A stretch of 64,000 nt of DNA, from assembly GCF_012489685.1 (NCBI RefSeq), contig NC_080042.1, positions 39,003,158 to 39,067,157 on the forward strand, given 5' to 3'. The notes below the pieces were generated by a model. The model ran no database searches. It was given only the letters and a program-made list of their open reading frames with translations, and was not told the origin of the DNA. Shown in pieces: positions 12,446 to 23,300 of this stretch. The first letter of the stretch is position 1. Each line of letters opens with the position of its first letter. Made by a program: the position numbers and the translations under genes. This DNA comes from Lotus japonicus. Its lineage: Eukaryota > Streptophyta > Magnoliopsida > Fabales > Fabaceae.

Positions 12446-13415
12446 ATGTTCCCGTCGAGCAGCTCTGCGATCATTTGAGCGAAACGTTGATTAAACAAAA
12501 TTCCTGCGCGTGAATTCGACGAATTGGGGCACAGTCCCTAATTTCAGTCCCTTAAACTGTGGACAAAAATTTGGAACATTTCAGAACTGCACATTTGTTC
12601 GAGTTATGTTCCCGTCGAGCAGCTCTACGAACAATTTGGGCGAAACGTTCGTAAAACAAAATTCCTGCGCGCGAATTCGACGAAACTGGGGCACAGTCCC
12701 TAATTTTAGTCCCTTAAACTGTGGACAAAAATTTGGAAAATTTCAAGACTGCACATTTGTTCGAGTTATTTTCCCGTCAAGCAGCTCTACGAACAATTTG
12801 GGCCAAACTTTCGTAAAACAAAATTCTTGCGCGCGAATTCGACGAAACTGGGGCACAGTCCCTAATTTTAGTCCCTTAAACTGTGGACAAAAATTAGGAA
12901 CATTTCAGGACTGTACATTTGTTCGAGTTATGTTCCCGTCGAGCAGCTCTACGAACAATTTGGGCGAAACGTTTATAAAACAAAATTCCTGCGCGCGAAT
13001 TCGACGAAACTGGGGCACAGTCCCTAATTTTAGTCCCTTAAACTGTGGACAAAAATTTGGAACATTTCAGGACTGCACATTTGTTCGAGTTATGTTCCCG
13101 TCGAGCAGCTCTACGAACAATTTGGGCGAAACTTTCGTAAAACAAAATTCTTGCGCGCGAATTCGACGAAACTGGGGCACAGTCCCTAATTTTAGTCCCT
13201 TAAACTGTGGACAAAAATTTGGAACATTTCAGAACTTCACATTTGTTCGAGTTATGTTCCCGTCAAGCAGCTCTACGAACAATTTGGGCGAAACTTTCGT
13301 AAAACAAAATTCCTGCGCGCGAATTCGACGAAACTGGGGCACAGTCCCTAATTTTAGTCCCTTAAACTGTGGACAAAAATTTGGAACATTTCAGGACTGC
13401 ACATTTGTTCGAGTT
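12446..13415 (+). repeat. Domain A block 8: marker monomer plus 5 (6 monomers)
   Basis: The marker is at 12446-12605 (160 bp, with the same GCGATCATTT deletion form as block 2), the trio at 12606, 12768 and 12930, then monomers at 13092 and 13254. Confidence 0.9.
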
Positions 13416-14956
13416 ATGTTCCCGTCGAGCAGCTCTGCGTACATTTGAGCGAAACGTTGATTAAACAAAATTCCTGCGCGTGAATTCGACGAATTGGGGC
13501 ACAGTCCCTAATTTAGTCCCTTAAACTGTGGACAAAAATTTGGAACATTTCAGAACTGCACATTTGTTCGAGTTATGTTCCCGTCGAGCAGCTCTACGAA
13601 CAATTTGGGCGAAACGTTCGTAAAACAAAATTCCTGCGCGCGAATTCGACGAAACTGGGGCACAGTCCCTAATTTTAGTCCCTTAAACTGTGGACAAAAA
13701 TTTGGAAAATTTCAAGACTGCACATTTGTTCGAGTTATTTTCCCGTCAAGCAGCTCTACGAACAATTTGGGCCAAACTTTCGTAAAACAAAATTCTTGCG
13801 CGCGAATTCGACGAAACTGGGGCACAGTCCCTAATTTTAGTCCCTTAAACTGTGGACAAAAATTAGGAACATTTCAGGACTGTACATTTGTTCGAGTTAT
13901 GTTCCCGTCGAGCAGCTCTACGAACAATTTGGGCGAAACGTTTATAAAACAAAATTCCTGCGCGCGAATTCGACGAAACTGGGGCACAGTCCCTAATTTT
14001 AGTCCCTTAAACTGTGGACAAAAATTTGGAACATTTCAGGACTGCACATTTGTTCGAGTTATGTTCCCGTCGAGCAGCTCTACGAACAATTTGGGCGAAA
14101 CTTTCGTAAAACAAAATTCTGCGCGCGAATTCGACGAAACTGGGCACAGTCCCTAATTTTAGTCCCTTAAACTGTGGACAAAAATTTGGAACATTTCAGA
14201 CTGCACATTTGTTCGAGTTATGTTCCCGTCAAGCAGCTCTACGAACAATTTGGGCGAAACTTTCGTAAAACAAAATTCTTGCGCGCGAATTCGACGAAAC
14301 TGGGGCACAGTCCCTAATTTTAGTCCCTTAAACTGTGGACAAAAATTGGAACATTTCAGGACTGCACATTTGTTCGAGTTATGTTCCCGTCGAGCAGCTC
14401 TACGAACAATTTGGGCGAAACGTTTATAAAACAAAATTCCTGCGCGCGAATTCGACGAAACTGGGGCACAGTCCCTAATTTAGTCCCTTAAACTGTGGAC
14501 AAAAATTTGGAACATTTCAGACTGCACATTTGTTCGAGTTATGTTCCCGTCGAGCAGCTCTACGAACAATTTGGGCGAAACGTTCGTAAAACAAAATTCC
14601 TGCGCGCGAATTCGACGAAACTGGGGCACAGTCCCTAATTTTAGTCCCTTAAACTGTGGACAAAAATTTGGAACATTTCAGACTGCACATTTGTTCGAGT
14701 TATGTTCCCGTCAAGCAGCTCTACGAACAATTTGGGCGAAACTTTCGTAAAACAAAATTCTTGCGCGCGAATTCGACGAAACTGGGGCACAGTCCCTAAT
14801 TTTAGTCCCTTAAACTGTGGACAAAAATTGGAACATTTCAGGACTGTACATTTGTTCGAGTTATGTTCCCGTCGAGCAGCTCTACGAACAATTTGGGCGA
14901 AACGTTCGTAAAACAAATTCCTGCGCGCGAATTCGACGAAACTGGGGCACAGTCCC
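13416..14956 (+). repeat. Domain A block 9: marker monomer to contig end
   Basis: The marker is at 13416-13574 (159 bp) and the trio at 13575, 13737 and 13899, followed by about six more monomers. The last is cut by the assembly gap within its GGGCACAGTCCC segment. Single-base deletions are frequent near this contig end, for example at 14119, 14143 and 14916. Confidence 0.88.
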
Positions 14957-15056
14957 NNNNNNNNNNNNNNNNNNNNNNNNNNNNNNNNNNNNNNNNNNNN
15001 NNNNNNNNNNNNNNNNNNNNNNNNNNNNNNNNNNNNNNNNNNNNNNNNNNNNNNNN
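14957..15056. other. Assembly gap of exactly 100 N
   Basis: The run is exactly 100 N, a conventional placeholder for a gap of unknown size. The satellite strand reverses across it. If the following contig is reverse-complemented, its new first 12 bases (complement of 41044-41055) equal the last 12 before this gap (14945-14956), with monomer phase kept. Confidence 0.98.
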
Positions 15057-18000
15057 CAGTCCTGAAATTTTCCAAATTTTTGTCCACAGTTTAAAGGGAC
15101 TAAAATTTGGGACTGTGCCCCAGTTTCGTCGAATTCGCGCGCAGGAATTTTGTTTTACGAAAGTTTTCACCCAAATTGTTCGTAGAGCTGCTTGACGGGA
15201 ACATAACTCGAAAAAATGTGCAGTCTTGAAATTGTTCGTAGAGCTGCTTGACGGGAACATAACTCGAACAAATGTGCAATCCTGAAATGTTTCAAATTTT
15301 TTTCCACAATTTAAGGGACTAAAATTAGGGACTGTGCCCCAGTTTCGTCGAATACGCGCGCAGGAATTTTGTTTTACGAAAGTTTCGCCCAAATTGTTCG
15401 TAGAGTTGCTTGACGGGAACATAACTCGAACAAATGTGCAGTCTTGAAATTGTTCGTAGAGCTGCTTGACGGGAACATAACTCGAACAAATGTGCAGTCT
15501 TGAAATTGTTCGTAGAACTGCTCGACAGGAACAGAACTCGAACAAATGAGCAGTACTGAAATTTTCCGAATTTTTGTCCACAGTTTAAGGGACTAAAATT
15601 AGGGACTGTGCCCCAGTTTTCGTCGAATTCGCGCGCAGGAATTTTGTTTTACGAAAGTTTCACCCAAATTGTTCGTAGAGCTGCTTGACGGGAACATAAC
15701 TCGAAAAATGTGCAGTCTTGAAATTGTTCGTAGAGCTGCTTGACGGGAACATAACTCGAACAAATGTGCAATCCTGAAATGTTTCAAATTTTTTTCCACA
15801 GTTTAAGGGACTAAAATTAGGGACTGTGCCCCAGTTCGTCGAATACGCGCGCAGGAATTTTGTTTTACGAAAGTTTCGCCCAAATTGTTCGTAGAGCTGC
15901 TTGACGGGAACATAACTCGAACAAATGTGCAGTCTTGAAATTGTTCGTAGAGCTGCTTGACGGGAACATAACTCGAACAAATGTGCTGTTCTGAAATGTT
16001 CCAAATTTTAGTCCACAGTTTAAGGGACTAAAATTAGTGACTGTGCCCAGTTTCGTCGAATTCGCGCGCACGAATTTTGTTTTACGAACGTTTCGCCCAA
16101 AGTTTTCGTAGAGCTGCTCGACGGGAACATAACTCGAACAAATGTGCAGTCCTGAAATGTTCCAAATTTTTGTCCACTGTTTAAGGGACTAAAATTAGGG
16201 ACTGTGCCCCAGTTTCGTCGAATTCGCGCGCAGGAATTTTGTTTTACGATAGTTTCGCCCAAATTGTTCGTAGAGCTGCTCGACAGGATCAGAACTCGAA
16301 CAAATGAGCAGTCCTGAAATTTTCCCAAATTTTTGTCCACAGTTTAAGGGATTAAAATTTGGGACTGTGCCTCAGTTTCGCCGAATTCGCGCGCAGGAAT
16401 TTTGTTTTACGAAAGTTTCACCCAAATTGTTCGTAGAGCTGCTTGACGGGAACATAACTCGAACAAATGTGCAGTCTTGAAATTGTTCGTTAGAGCTGCT
16501 CGACAGGAACAGAACTCGAACAATGAGCAGTCCTGAAATTTTCCAAATTTTTGTCCACAGTTTAAGGGACTAAATTAGGGACTGTGCCTCAGTTTCGTCG
16601 AATTCGCGCGCAGGAATTTTGTTTTACGAAAGTTTCACCAAATTGTTCGTAGAGCTGCTTGACGGGAACATAACTCGAAAAATGTGCAGTCTTGAAATTG
16701 TTCGTAGAGCTGCTTGACGGGAACATAACTCGAACAAATGTGCAATCCTGAAATGTTTCAAATTTTTTTTCCACAGTTTAAGGGACTAAAATTAGGGACT
16801 GTGCCCCAGTTTCGTCGAATACGCGCGCGGGAATTTTGTTTTACGAAAGTTTCGCCCAAATTGTTCGTAGAGCTGCTTGACGGGAACATAACTCGAACAA
16901 ATGTGCAGTCTTGAAATTGTTCGTAGAGCTGCTTGACGGGAACATAACTCGAACAAATGTGCTGTTCTGAAATGTTCCAAATTTTTGTCCACAGTTTAAG
17001 GGACTAAAATTAGTGACTGTGCCCCAGTTTCGTCGAATTCGCGCGCAGGAATTTTGTTTTACGAACGTTTCGCCCAAATTGTTCGTAGAGCTGCTTGACA
17101 GGAACATAACTCGAACAAATGTGCAGTTCTGAAATGTTCCAAATTTTTGTCCACAGTTTGAGGGACTAAAATTAGGGACTGTGCCCCAGTTTCGTCGAAT
17201 TCACGCGCAAGAATTTTGTTTTACGAACGTTTCGCCCAAAGTTTTCGTAGAGCTGCTCGACGGGAACATAACTCGAACAAATGTGCAGTCCTGAAATGTT
17301 CCAAATTTTTGTCCACAGTTTAAGGGACTAAATTTAGGGACTGTGCCCCAGTTTCGTCGAATTCGCGCGCAGGAATTTTGTTTTACGAAAGTTTCACCCA
17401 AATTGTTCGTAGAGCTGCTTGACGGGAACATAACTGGAAAAATGTGCAGTCTTGAAATTGTTCGTAGAGCTGCTCGACGGGAACATAACTCGAACAAATG
17501 TGCAATCCTGAAATGTTTCAAATTTTTTTCCACAGTTTAAGGGACTAAAATTAGGGACTGTGCCCCAGTTTCGTCGAATACGCGCGCAGGAATTTTGTTT
17601 TACGAAAGTTTCGCCCAAATTGTTCGTAGAGCTGCTTGACGGGAACATAACTCGAACAAATGTGCAGTCTTGAAATTGTTCGTAGAGCTGCTTGACGGGA
17701 ACATAACTCGAACAAATGTGCTGTTCTGAAATGTTCCAAATTTTTGTCCACAGTTTAAGGGACTAAAATTAGTGACTATGCCCCAGTTTCGTCGAATTCG
17801 CGCGCAGGAATTTTGTTTTACGAACGTTTCGGCCAAATTGTTCGTAGAGCTGCTTGACAGGAACATAACTCGAACAAATGTGCAGTTCTGAAATGTTCCA
17901 AATTTTTGTCCACAGTTTGAGGGACTAAAATTAGGGACTATGCCCCAGTTTCGTCGAATTTGCGCGCAGGAATTTTGTTTTACGAACGTTTCGGCCAAAT

Positions 18001-18286
18001 TGTTCGTAGAGCTGCTTGACGGGAACATAACTCGAACAAATGTGCTGTTCTGAAATGTTCCAAATTTTTGTCCACAGTTTAAGGGACTAAAATTAGTGAC
18101 TATGCCCCAGTTTCGTCGAATTCGCGCGCAGGAATTTTGTTTTACGAACGTTTCGGCCAAATTGTTCGTAGAGCTGCTTGACAGGAACATAACTCGAACA
18201 AATGTGCAGTTCTGAAATGTTCCAAATTTTTGTCCACAGTTTGAGGGACTAAAATTAGGGACTATGCCCCAGTTTCGTCGAATTTG
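15057..18286 (-). repeat. Mixed module 1 (incomplete), between gap and first HOR block
   Basis: Varied monomers and truncated 56-bp units fill this stretch. Diagnostic variants include CCCAAAGTTTTCG (16096, 17237), GAATACGCG in place of GAATTCGCG, and GACAGGATCAG or GACAGGAACAG. It is homologous to the right-hand part of the modules at 26511-30036 and 37234-40750 and is cut on the left by the gap; the homologue of its first base is at about 27677. Confidence 0.85.
17771..18094 (-). repeat. 324-bp dimer duplicated locally
   Basis: Two monomers are repeated at an exact 324-bp offset: the word AGTGACTATG is at 17771 and 18095. The rare variant TTCGGCCAAA is shared by three successive monomers (about 17829, 17991, 18153). 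The homologous place near 29846 has no such expansion, so this is a private, recent gain of two monomers. Confidence 0.8.
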
Positions 18287-19314
18287 CGCGCAAGAATTTT
18301 GTTTTACGAACGTTTCGCCCAAATTGTTCGTAGAACTGCTCGACGGGAACATAACTCGAACAAATGTGCAGTCCTGAAATGTTCCAAATTTTTGTCCACA
18401 GTTTAAGGGACTAAAATTAGGGACTGTGCCCCAGTTTCGTCGAATTTGCGTGCAAGAATTTTGTTTTACGAACGTTTCGCCCAAATTGTTCGTAGAACTG
18501 CTCGACGGGAACATAACTCGAACAAATGTGCAGTCCTGAAATGTTCCAAATTTTTGTCCACAGTTTAAGGGATTAAAATTAGGGACTGTGCCCCAGTTTC
18601 GTCGAATTCGCGCGCAAGAATTTTGTTTTACGAAAGTTTCACCCAAATTGTTCGTAGAGCTGCTTGACGGGAACATAACTCGAACAAATGTGCAGTCTTG
18701 AAATTGTTCGTAGAGCTGCTTAACGGGAACATAACTCGAACAAATGTGCAGTTCTGAAATGTTCCAAATTTTTGTCCACAGTTTAAGGGACTAAAATTAG
18801 TGACTGTGCCCCAGTTTCGTCGAATTCGCACGCAGGAATTTTGTTTTACGAACGTTTCGCCCAAATTGTTCGTAGAGCTGCTTGACGGGAACATAACTCG
18901 AACAAAAGTGCAATATTGAAATGTTCCAAATTTTTGTCCACAGTTTAAGGGACTAAAATTAGGGACTGTGCCCTAGTTTCGTCGAATTCGCGCACAGGAA
19001 TTTTGTTTTATGAACGTTTCGCCCAAATTGTTCGTAGAGCTGCTTGACGGAAACATAATTCGAACAAATGTGCAGTCCTGGAATGTTCCAAATTTTTGTC
19101 CACTGTTTAAGGGACTAAAATTAGGGACTGTGCCCCAGTTTCGTCGAATTCGCGCGCAGGAATTTTGTTTTACGAAAGTTTCGCCCAAATTGTTTGTAGA
19201 GCTGCTCGACGGGAACATAACTCGAACAAATTAGCAGTCCTGAAATGTTTCCAATTTTTGTCCACAGTTTAAGGGACTAAAATTAGGGACTGTGCCTTAG
19301 TTTCGTCGAATTCG

Positions 19315-20342
19315 CGCGCAAGAATTTTGTTTTACGAACGTTTCGCCCAAATTGTTCGTAGAACTGCTCGACGGGAACATAACTCGAACAAATGTGCAGT
19401 CCTGAAATGTTCCAAATTTTTGTCCACAGTTTAAGGGACTAAAATTAGGGACTGTGCCCCAGTTTCGTCGAATTTGCGTGCAAGAATTTTGTTTTACGAA
19501 CGTTTCGCCCAAATTGTTCGTAGAACTGCTCGACGGGAACATAACTCGAACAAATGTGCAGTCCTGAAATGTTCCAAATTTTTGTCCACAGTTTAAGGGA
19601 TTAAAATTAGGGACTGTGCCCCAGTTTCGTCGAATTCGCGCGCAAGAATTTTGTTTTACGAAAGTTTCACCCAAATTGTTCGTAGAGCTGCTTGACGGGA
19701 ACATAACTCGAACAAATGTGCAGTCTTGAAATTGTTCGTAGAGCTGCTTAACGGGAACATAACTCGAACAAATGTGCAGTTCTGAAATGTTCCAAATTTT
19801 TGTCCACAGTTTAAGGGACTAAAATTAGTGACTGTGCCCCAGTTTCGTCGAATTCGCACGCAGGAATTTTGTTTTACGAACGTTTCGCCCAAATTGTTCG
19901 TAGAGCTGCTTGACGGGAACATAACTCGAACAAAAGTGCAATATTGAAATGTTCCAAATTTTTGTCCACAGTTTAAGGGACTAAAATTAGGGACTGTGCC
20001 CTAGTTTCGTCGAATTCGCGCACAGGAATTTTGTTTTATGAACGTTTCGCCCAAATTGTTCGTAGAGCTGCTTGACGGAAACATAATTCGAACAAATGTG
20101 CAGTCCTGGAATGTTCCAAATTTTTGTCCACTGTTTAAGGGACTAAAATTAGGGACTGTGCCCCAGTTTCGTCGAATTCGCGCGCAGGAATTTTGTTTTA
20201 CGAAAGTTTCGCCCAAATTGTTTGTAGAGCTGCTCGACGGGAACATAACTCGAACAAATTAGCAGTCCTGAAATGTTTCCAATTTTTGTCCACAGTTTAA
20301 GGGACTAAAATTAGGGACTGTGCCTTAGTTTCGTCGAATTCG
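19315..20342 (-). repeat. Representative 1,028-bp HOR unit
   Basis: The unit has six monomers and one truncated monomer (19673-19728). Plus-strand words that identify individual monomers are CTTAACGGG (about 19747), GTGCAATATTG (about 19936), TTTTATGAACG (about 20034), CAGTCCTGGAATG (about 20101) and CAAATTAGCAG (about 20255). Each recurs every 1,028 bp through the block. Confidence 0.92.
19673..19728 (-). repeat. 56-bp truncated monomer inside the HOR unit
   Basis: This is a monomer from which 106 bp is missing; what remains joins the CAATTT side of one breakpoint to the CAAGACTGC side of the other (minus-strand reading). It occurs once per 1,028-bp unit at the same place and explains why the period is not a multiple of 162. 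Confidence 0.9.
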
Positions 20343-23300
20343 CGCGCAAGAATTTTGTTTTACGAACGTTTCGCCCAAATTGTTCGTAGAACTGCTCGAC
20401 GGGAACATAACTCGAACAAATGTGCAGTCCTGAAATGTTCCAAATTTTTGTCCACAGTTTAAGGGACTAAAATTAGGGACTGTGCCCCAGTTTCGTCGAA
20501 TTTGCGTGCAAGAATTTTGTTTTACGAACGTTTCGCCCAAATTGTTCGTAGAACTGCTCGACGGGAACATAACTCGAACAAATGTGCAGTCCTGAAATGT
20601 TCCAAATTTTTGTCCACAGTTTAAGGGATTAAAATTAGGGACTGTGCCCCAGTTTCGTCGAATTCGCGCGCAAGAATTTTGTTTTACGAAAGTTTCACCC
20701 AAATTGTTCGTAGAGCTGCTTGACGGGAACATAACTCGAACAAATGTGCAGTCTTGAAATTGTTCGTAGAGCTGCTTAACGGGAACATAACTCGAACAAA
20801 TGTGCAGTTCTGAAATGTTCCAAATTTTTGTCCACAGTTTAAGGGACTAAAATTAGTGACTGTGCCCCAGTTTCGTCGAATTCGCGCGCAGGAATTTTGT
20901 TTTACGAACGTTTCGCCCAAATTGTTCGTAGAGCTGCTTGACGGGAACATAACTCGAACAAAAGTGCAATATTGAAATGTTCCAAATTTTTGTCCACAGT
21001 TTAAGGGACTAAAATTAGGGACTGTGCCCTAGTTTCGTCGAATTCGCGCACAGGAATTTTGTTTTATGAACGTTTCGCCCAAATTGTTCGTAGAGCTGCT
21101 TGACGGAAACATAATTCGAACAAATGTGCAGTCCTGGAATGTTCCAAATTTTTGTCCACTGTTTAAGGGACTAAAATTAGGGACTGTGCCCCAGTTTCGT
21201 CGAATTCGCGCGCAGGAATTTTGTTTTACGAAAGTTTCGCCCAAATTGTTTGTAGAGCTGCTCGACGGGAACATAACTCGAACAAATTAGCAGTCCTGAA
21301 ATGTTTCCAATTTTTGTCCACAGTTTAAGGGACTAAAATTAGGGACTGTGCCTTAGTTTCGTCGAATTCGCGCGCAAGAATTTTGTTTTACGAACGTTTC
21401 GCCCAAATTGTTCGTAGAACTGCTCGACGGGAACATAACTCGAACAAATGTGCAGTCCTGAAATGTTCCAAATTTTTGTCCACAGTTTAAGGGACTAAAA
21501 TTAGGGACTGTGCCCCAGTTTCGTCGAATTTGCATGCAAGAATTTTGTTTTACGAACGTTTCGCCCAAATTGTTCGTAGAACTGCTCGACGGGAACATAA
21601 CTCGAACAAATGTGCAGTCCTGAAATGTTCCAAATTTTTGTCCACAGTTTAAGGGATTAAAATTAGGGACTGTGCCCCAGTTTCGTCGAATTCGCGCGCA
21701 AGAATTTTGTTTTACGAAAGTTTCACCCCAAATTGTTCGTAGAGCTGCTTGACGGGAACATAACTCGAACAAATGTGCAGTCTTGAAATTGTTCGTAGAG
21801 CTGCTTAACGGGAACATAACTCGAACAAATGTGCAGTTCTGAAATGTTCCAAATTTTTGTCCACAGTTTAAGGGACTAAAATTAGTGACTGTGCCCCAGT
21901 TTCGTCGAATTCGCGCGCAGGAATTTTGTTTTACGAACGTTTCGCCCAAATTGTTCGTAGAGCTGCTTGACGGGAACATAACTCGAACAAAAGTGCAATA
22001 TTGAAATGTTCCAAATTTTTGTCCACAGTTTAAGGGACTAAAATTAGGGACTGTGCCCTAGTTTCGTCGAATTCGCGCACAGGAATTTTGTTTTATGAAC
22101 GTTTCGCCCAAATTGTTCGTAGAGCTGCTTGACGGAAACATAATTCGAACAAATGTGCAGTCCTGGAATGTTCCAAATTTTTGTCCACTGTTTAAGGGAC
22201 TAAAATTAGGGACTGTGCCCCAGTTTCGTCGAATTCGCGCGCAGGAATTTGTTTTACGAAAGTTTCGCCCAAATTGTTTGTAGAGCTGCTCGACGGGAAC
22301 ATAACTCGAACAAATTAGCAGTCCTGAAATGTTTCCAATTTTTGTCCACAGTTTAAGGGACTAAAATTAGGGACTGTGCCTTAGTTTCGTCGAATTCGCG
22401 CGCAAGAATTTTGTTTTACGAACGTTTCGCCCAAATTGTTCGTAGAACTGCTCGACGGGAACATAACTCGAACAAATGTGCAGTCCTGAAATGTTCCAAA
22501 TTTTTGTCCACAGTTTAAGGGACTAAAATTAGGGACAGTGCCCCAGTTTCGTCGAATTTGCGTGCAAGAATTTTGTTTTACGAACGTTTCGCCCAAATTG
22601 TTCGTAGAACTGCTCGACGGGAACATAACTCGAACAAATGTGCAGTCCTGAAATGTTCCAAATTTTTGTCCACAGTTTAAGGGATTAAAATTAGGGACTG
22701 TGCCCCAGTTTCGTCGAATTCGCGCGCAAGAATTTTGTTTTACGAAAGTTTCACCCAAATTGTTCGTAGAGCTGCTTGACGGGAACATAACTCGAACAAA
22801 TGTGCAGTCTTGAAATTGTTCGTAGAGCTGCTTAACGGGAACATAACTCGAACAAATGTGCAGTTCTGAAATGTTCCAAATTTTTGTCCACAGTTTAAGG
22901 GACTAAAATTAGTGACTGTGCCCCAGTTTCGTCGAATTCGCGCGCAGGAATTTTGTTGTACGAACGTTTCGCCCAAATTGTTCGTAGAGCTGCTTGACGG
23001 GAACATAACTCGAACAAAAGTGCAATATTGAAATGTTCCAAATTTTTGTCCACAGTTTAAGGGACTAAAATTAGGGACTGTGCCCTAGTTTCGTCGAATT
23101 CGCGCGCAGGAATTTTGTTTTATGAACGTTTCGCCCAAATTGTTCGTAGAGCTGCTTGACGGAAACATAATTCGAACAAATGTGCAGTCCTGGAATGTGA
23201 CAAATTTTTGTCCACTGTTTAAGGGACTAAAATTAGGGACTGTGCCCCAGTTTCGTCGAATTCGCGCGCAGGAATTTTGTTTTACGAAAGTTTCGCCCAA

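Larger units (their letters stand above)
1..14956 (+). repeat. Satellite domain A: about 92 tandem 162-bp monomers
   Basis: Head-to-tail copies of a 162-bp monomer run from the first base to the first assembly gap without interruption. Phase can be followed by the word ATGTTCCCGTC, for example at 25, 187, 349, 1475, 1637, 1799 and 1961. Copies differ by a small set of recurring substitutions and by many single-base deletions, mostly in short homopolymers, so individual copies are 159-162 bp. Unlike the rest of the window, this domain has no 56-bp truncated monomer. No unique sequence, transposon or gene was seen. A centromeric or pericentromeric role is inferred from monomer length and array size only. 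Confidence 0.97.

Noticed and set aside
1..14956. CRISPR-like array of repeats and spacers
   Set aside because: The repeat is 162 bp with no unique spacers between copies; whole monomers are repeated.
17600..18676. Long open reading frame of 358 codons, and many others of 60-338 codons, encoding a 54-residue repeat rich in serine
   Set aside because: The monomer is 162 bp (3 x 54) and happens to have no stop in one frame, which is not improbable across six frames. Frames are ended by fixed TAG, TAA or TGA changes at the tryptophan codon, by the marker monomer's TGA, by 56-bp units and by single-base indels. No promoter, splice pattern or recognisable domain is seen.
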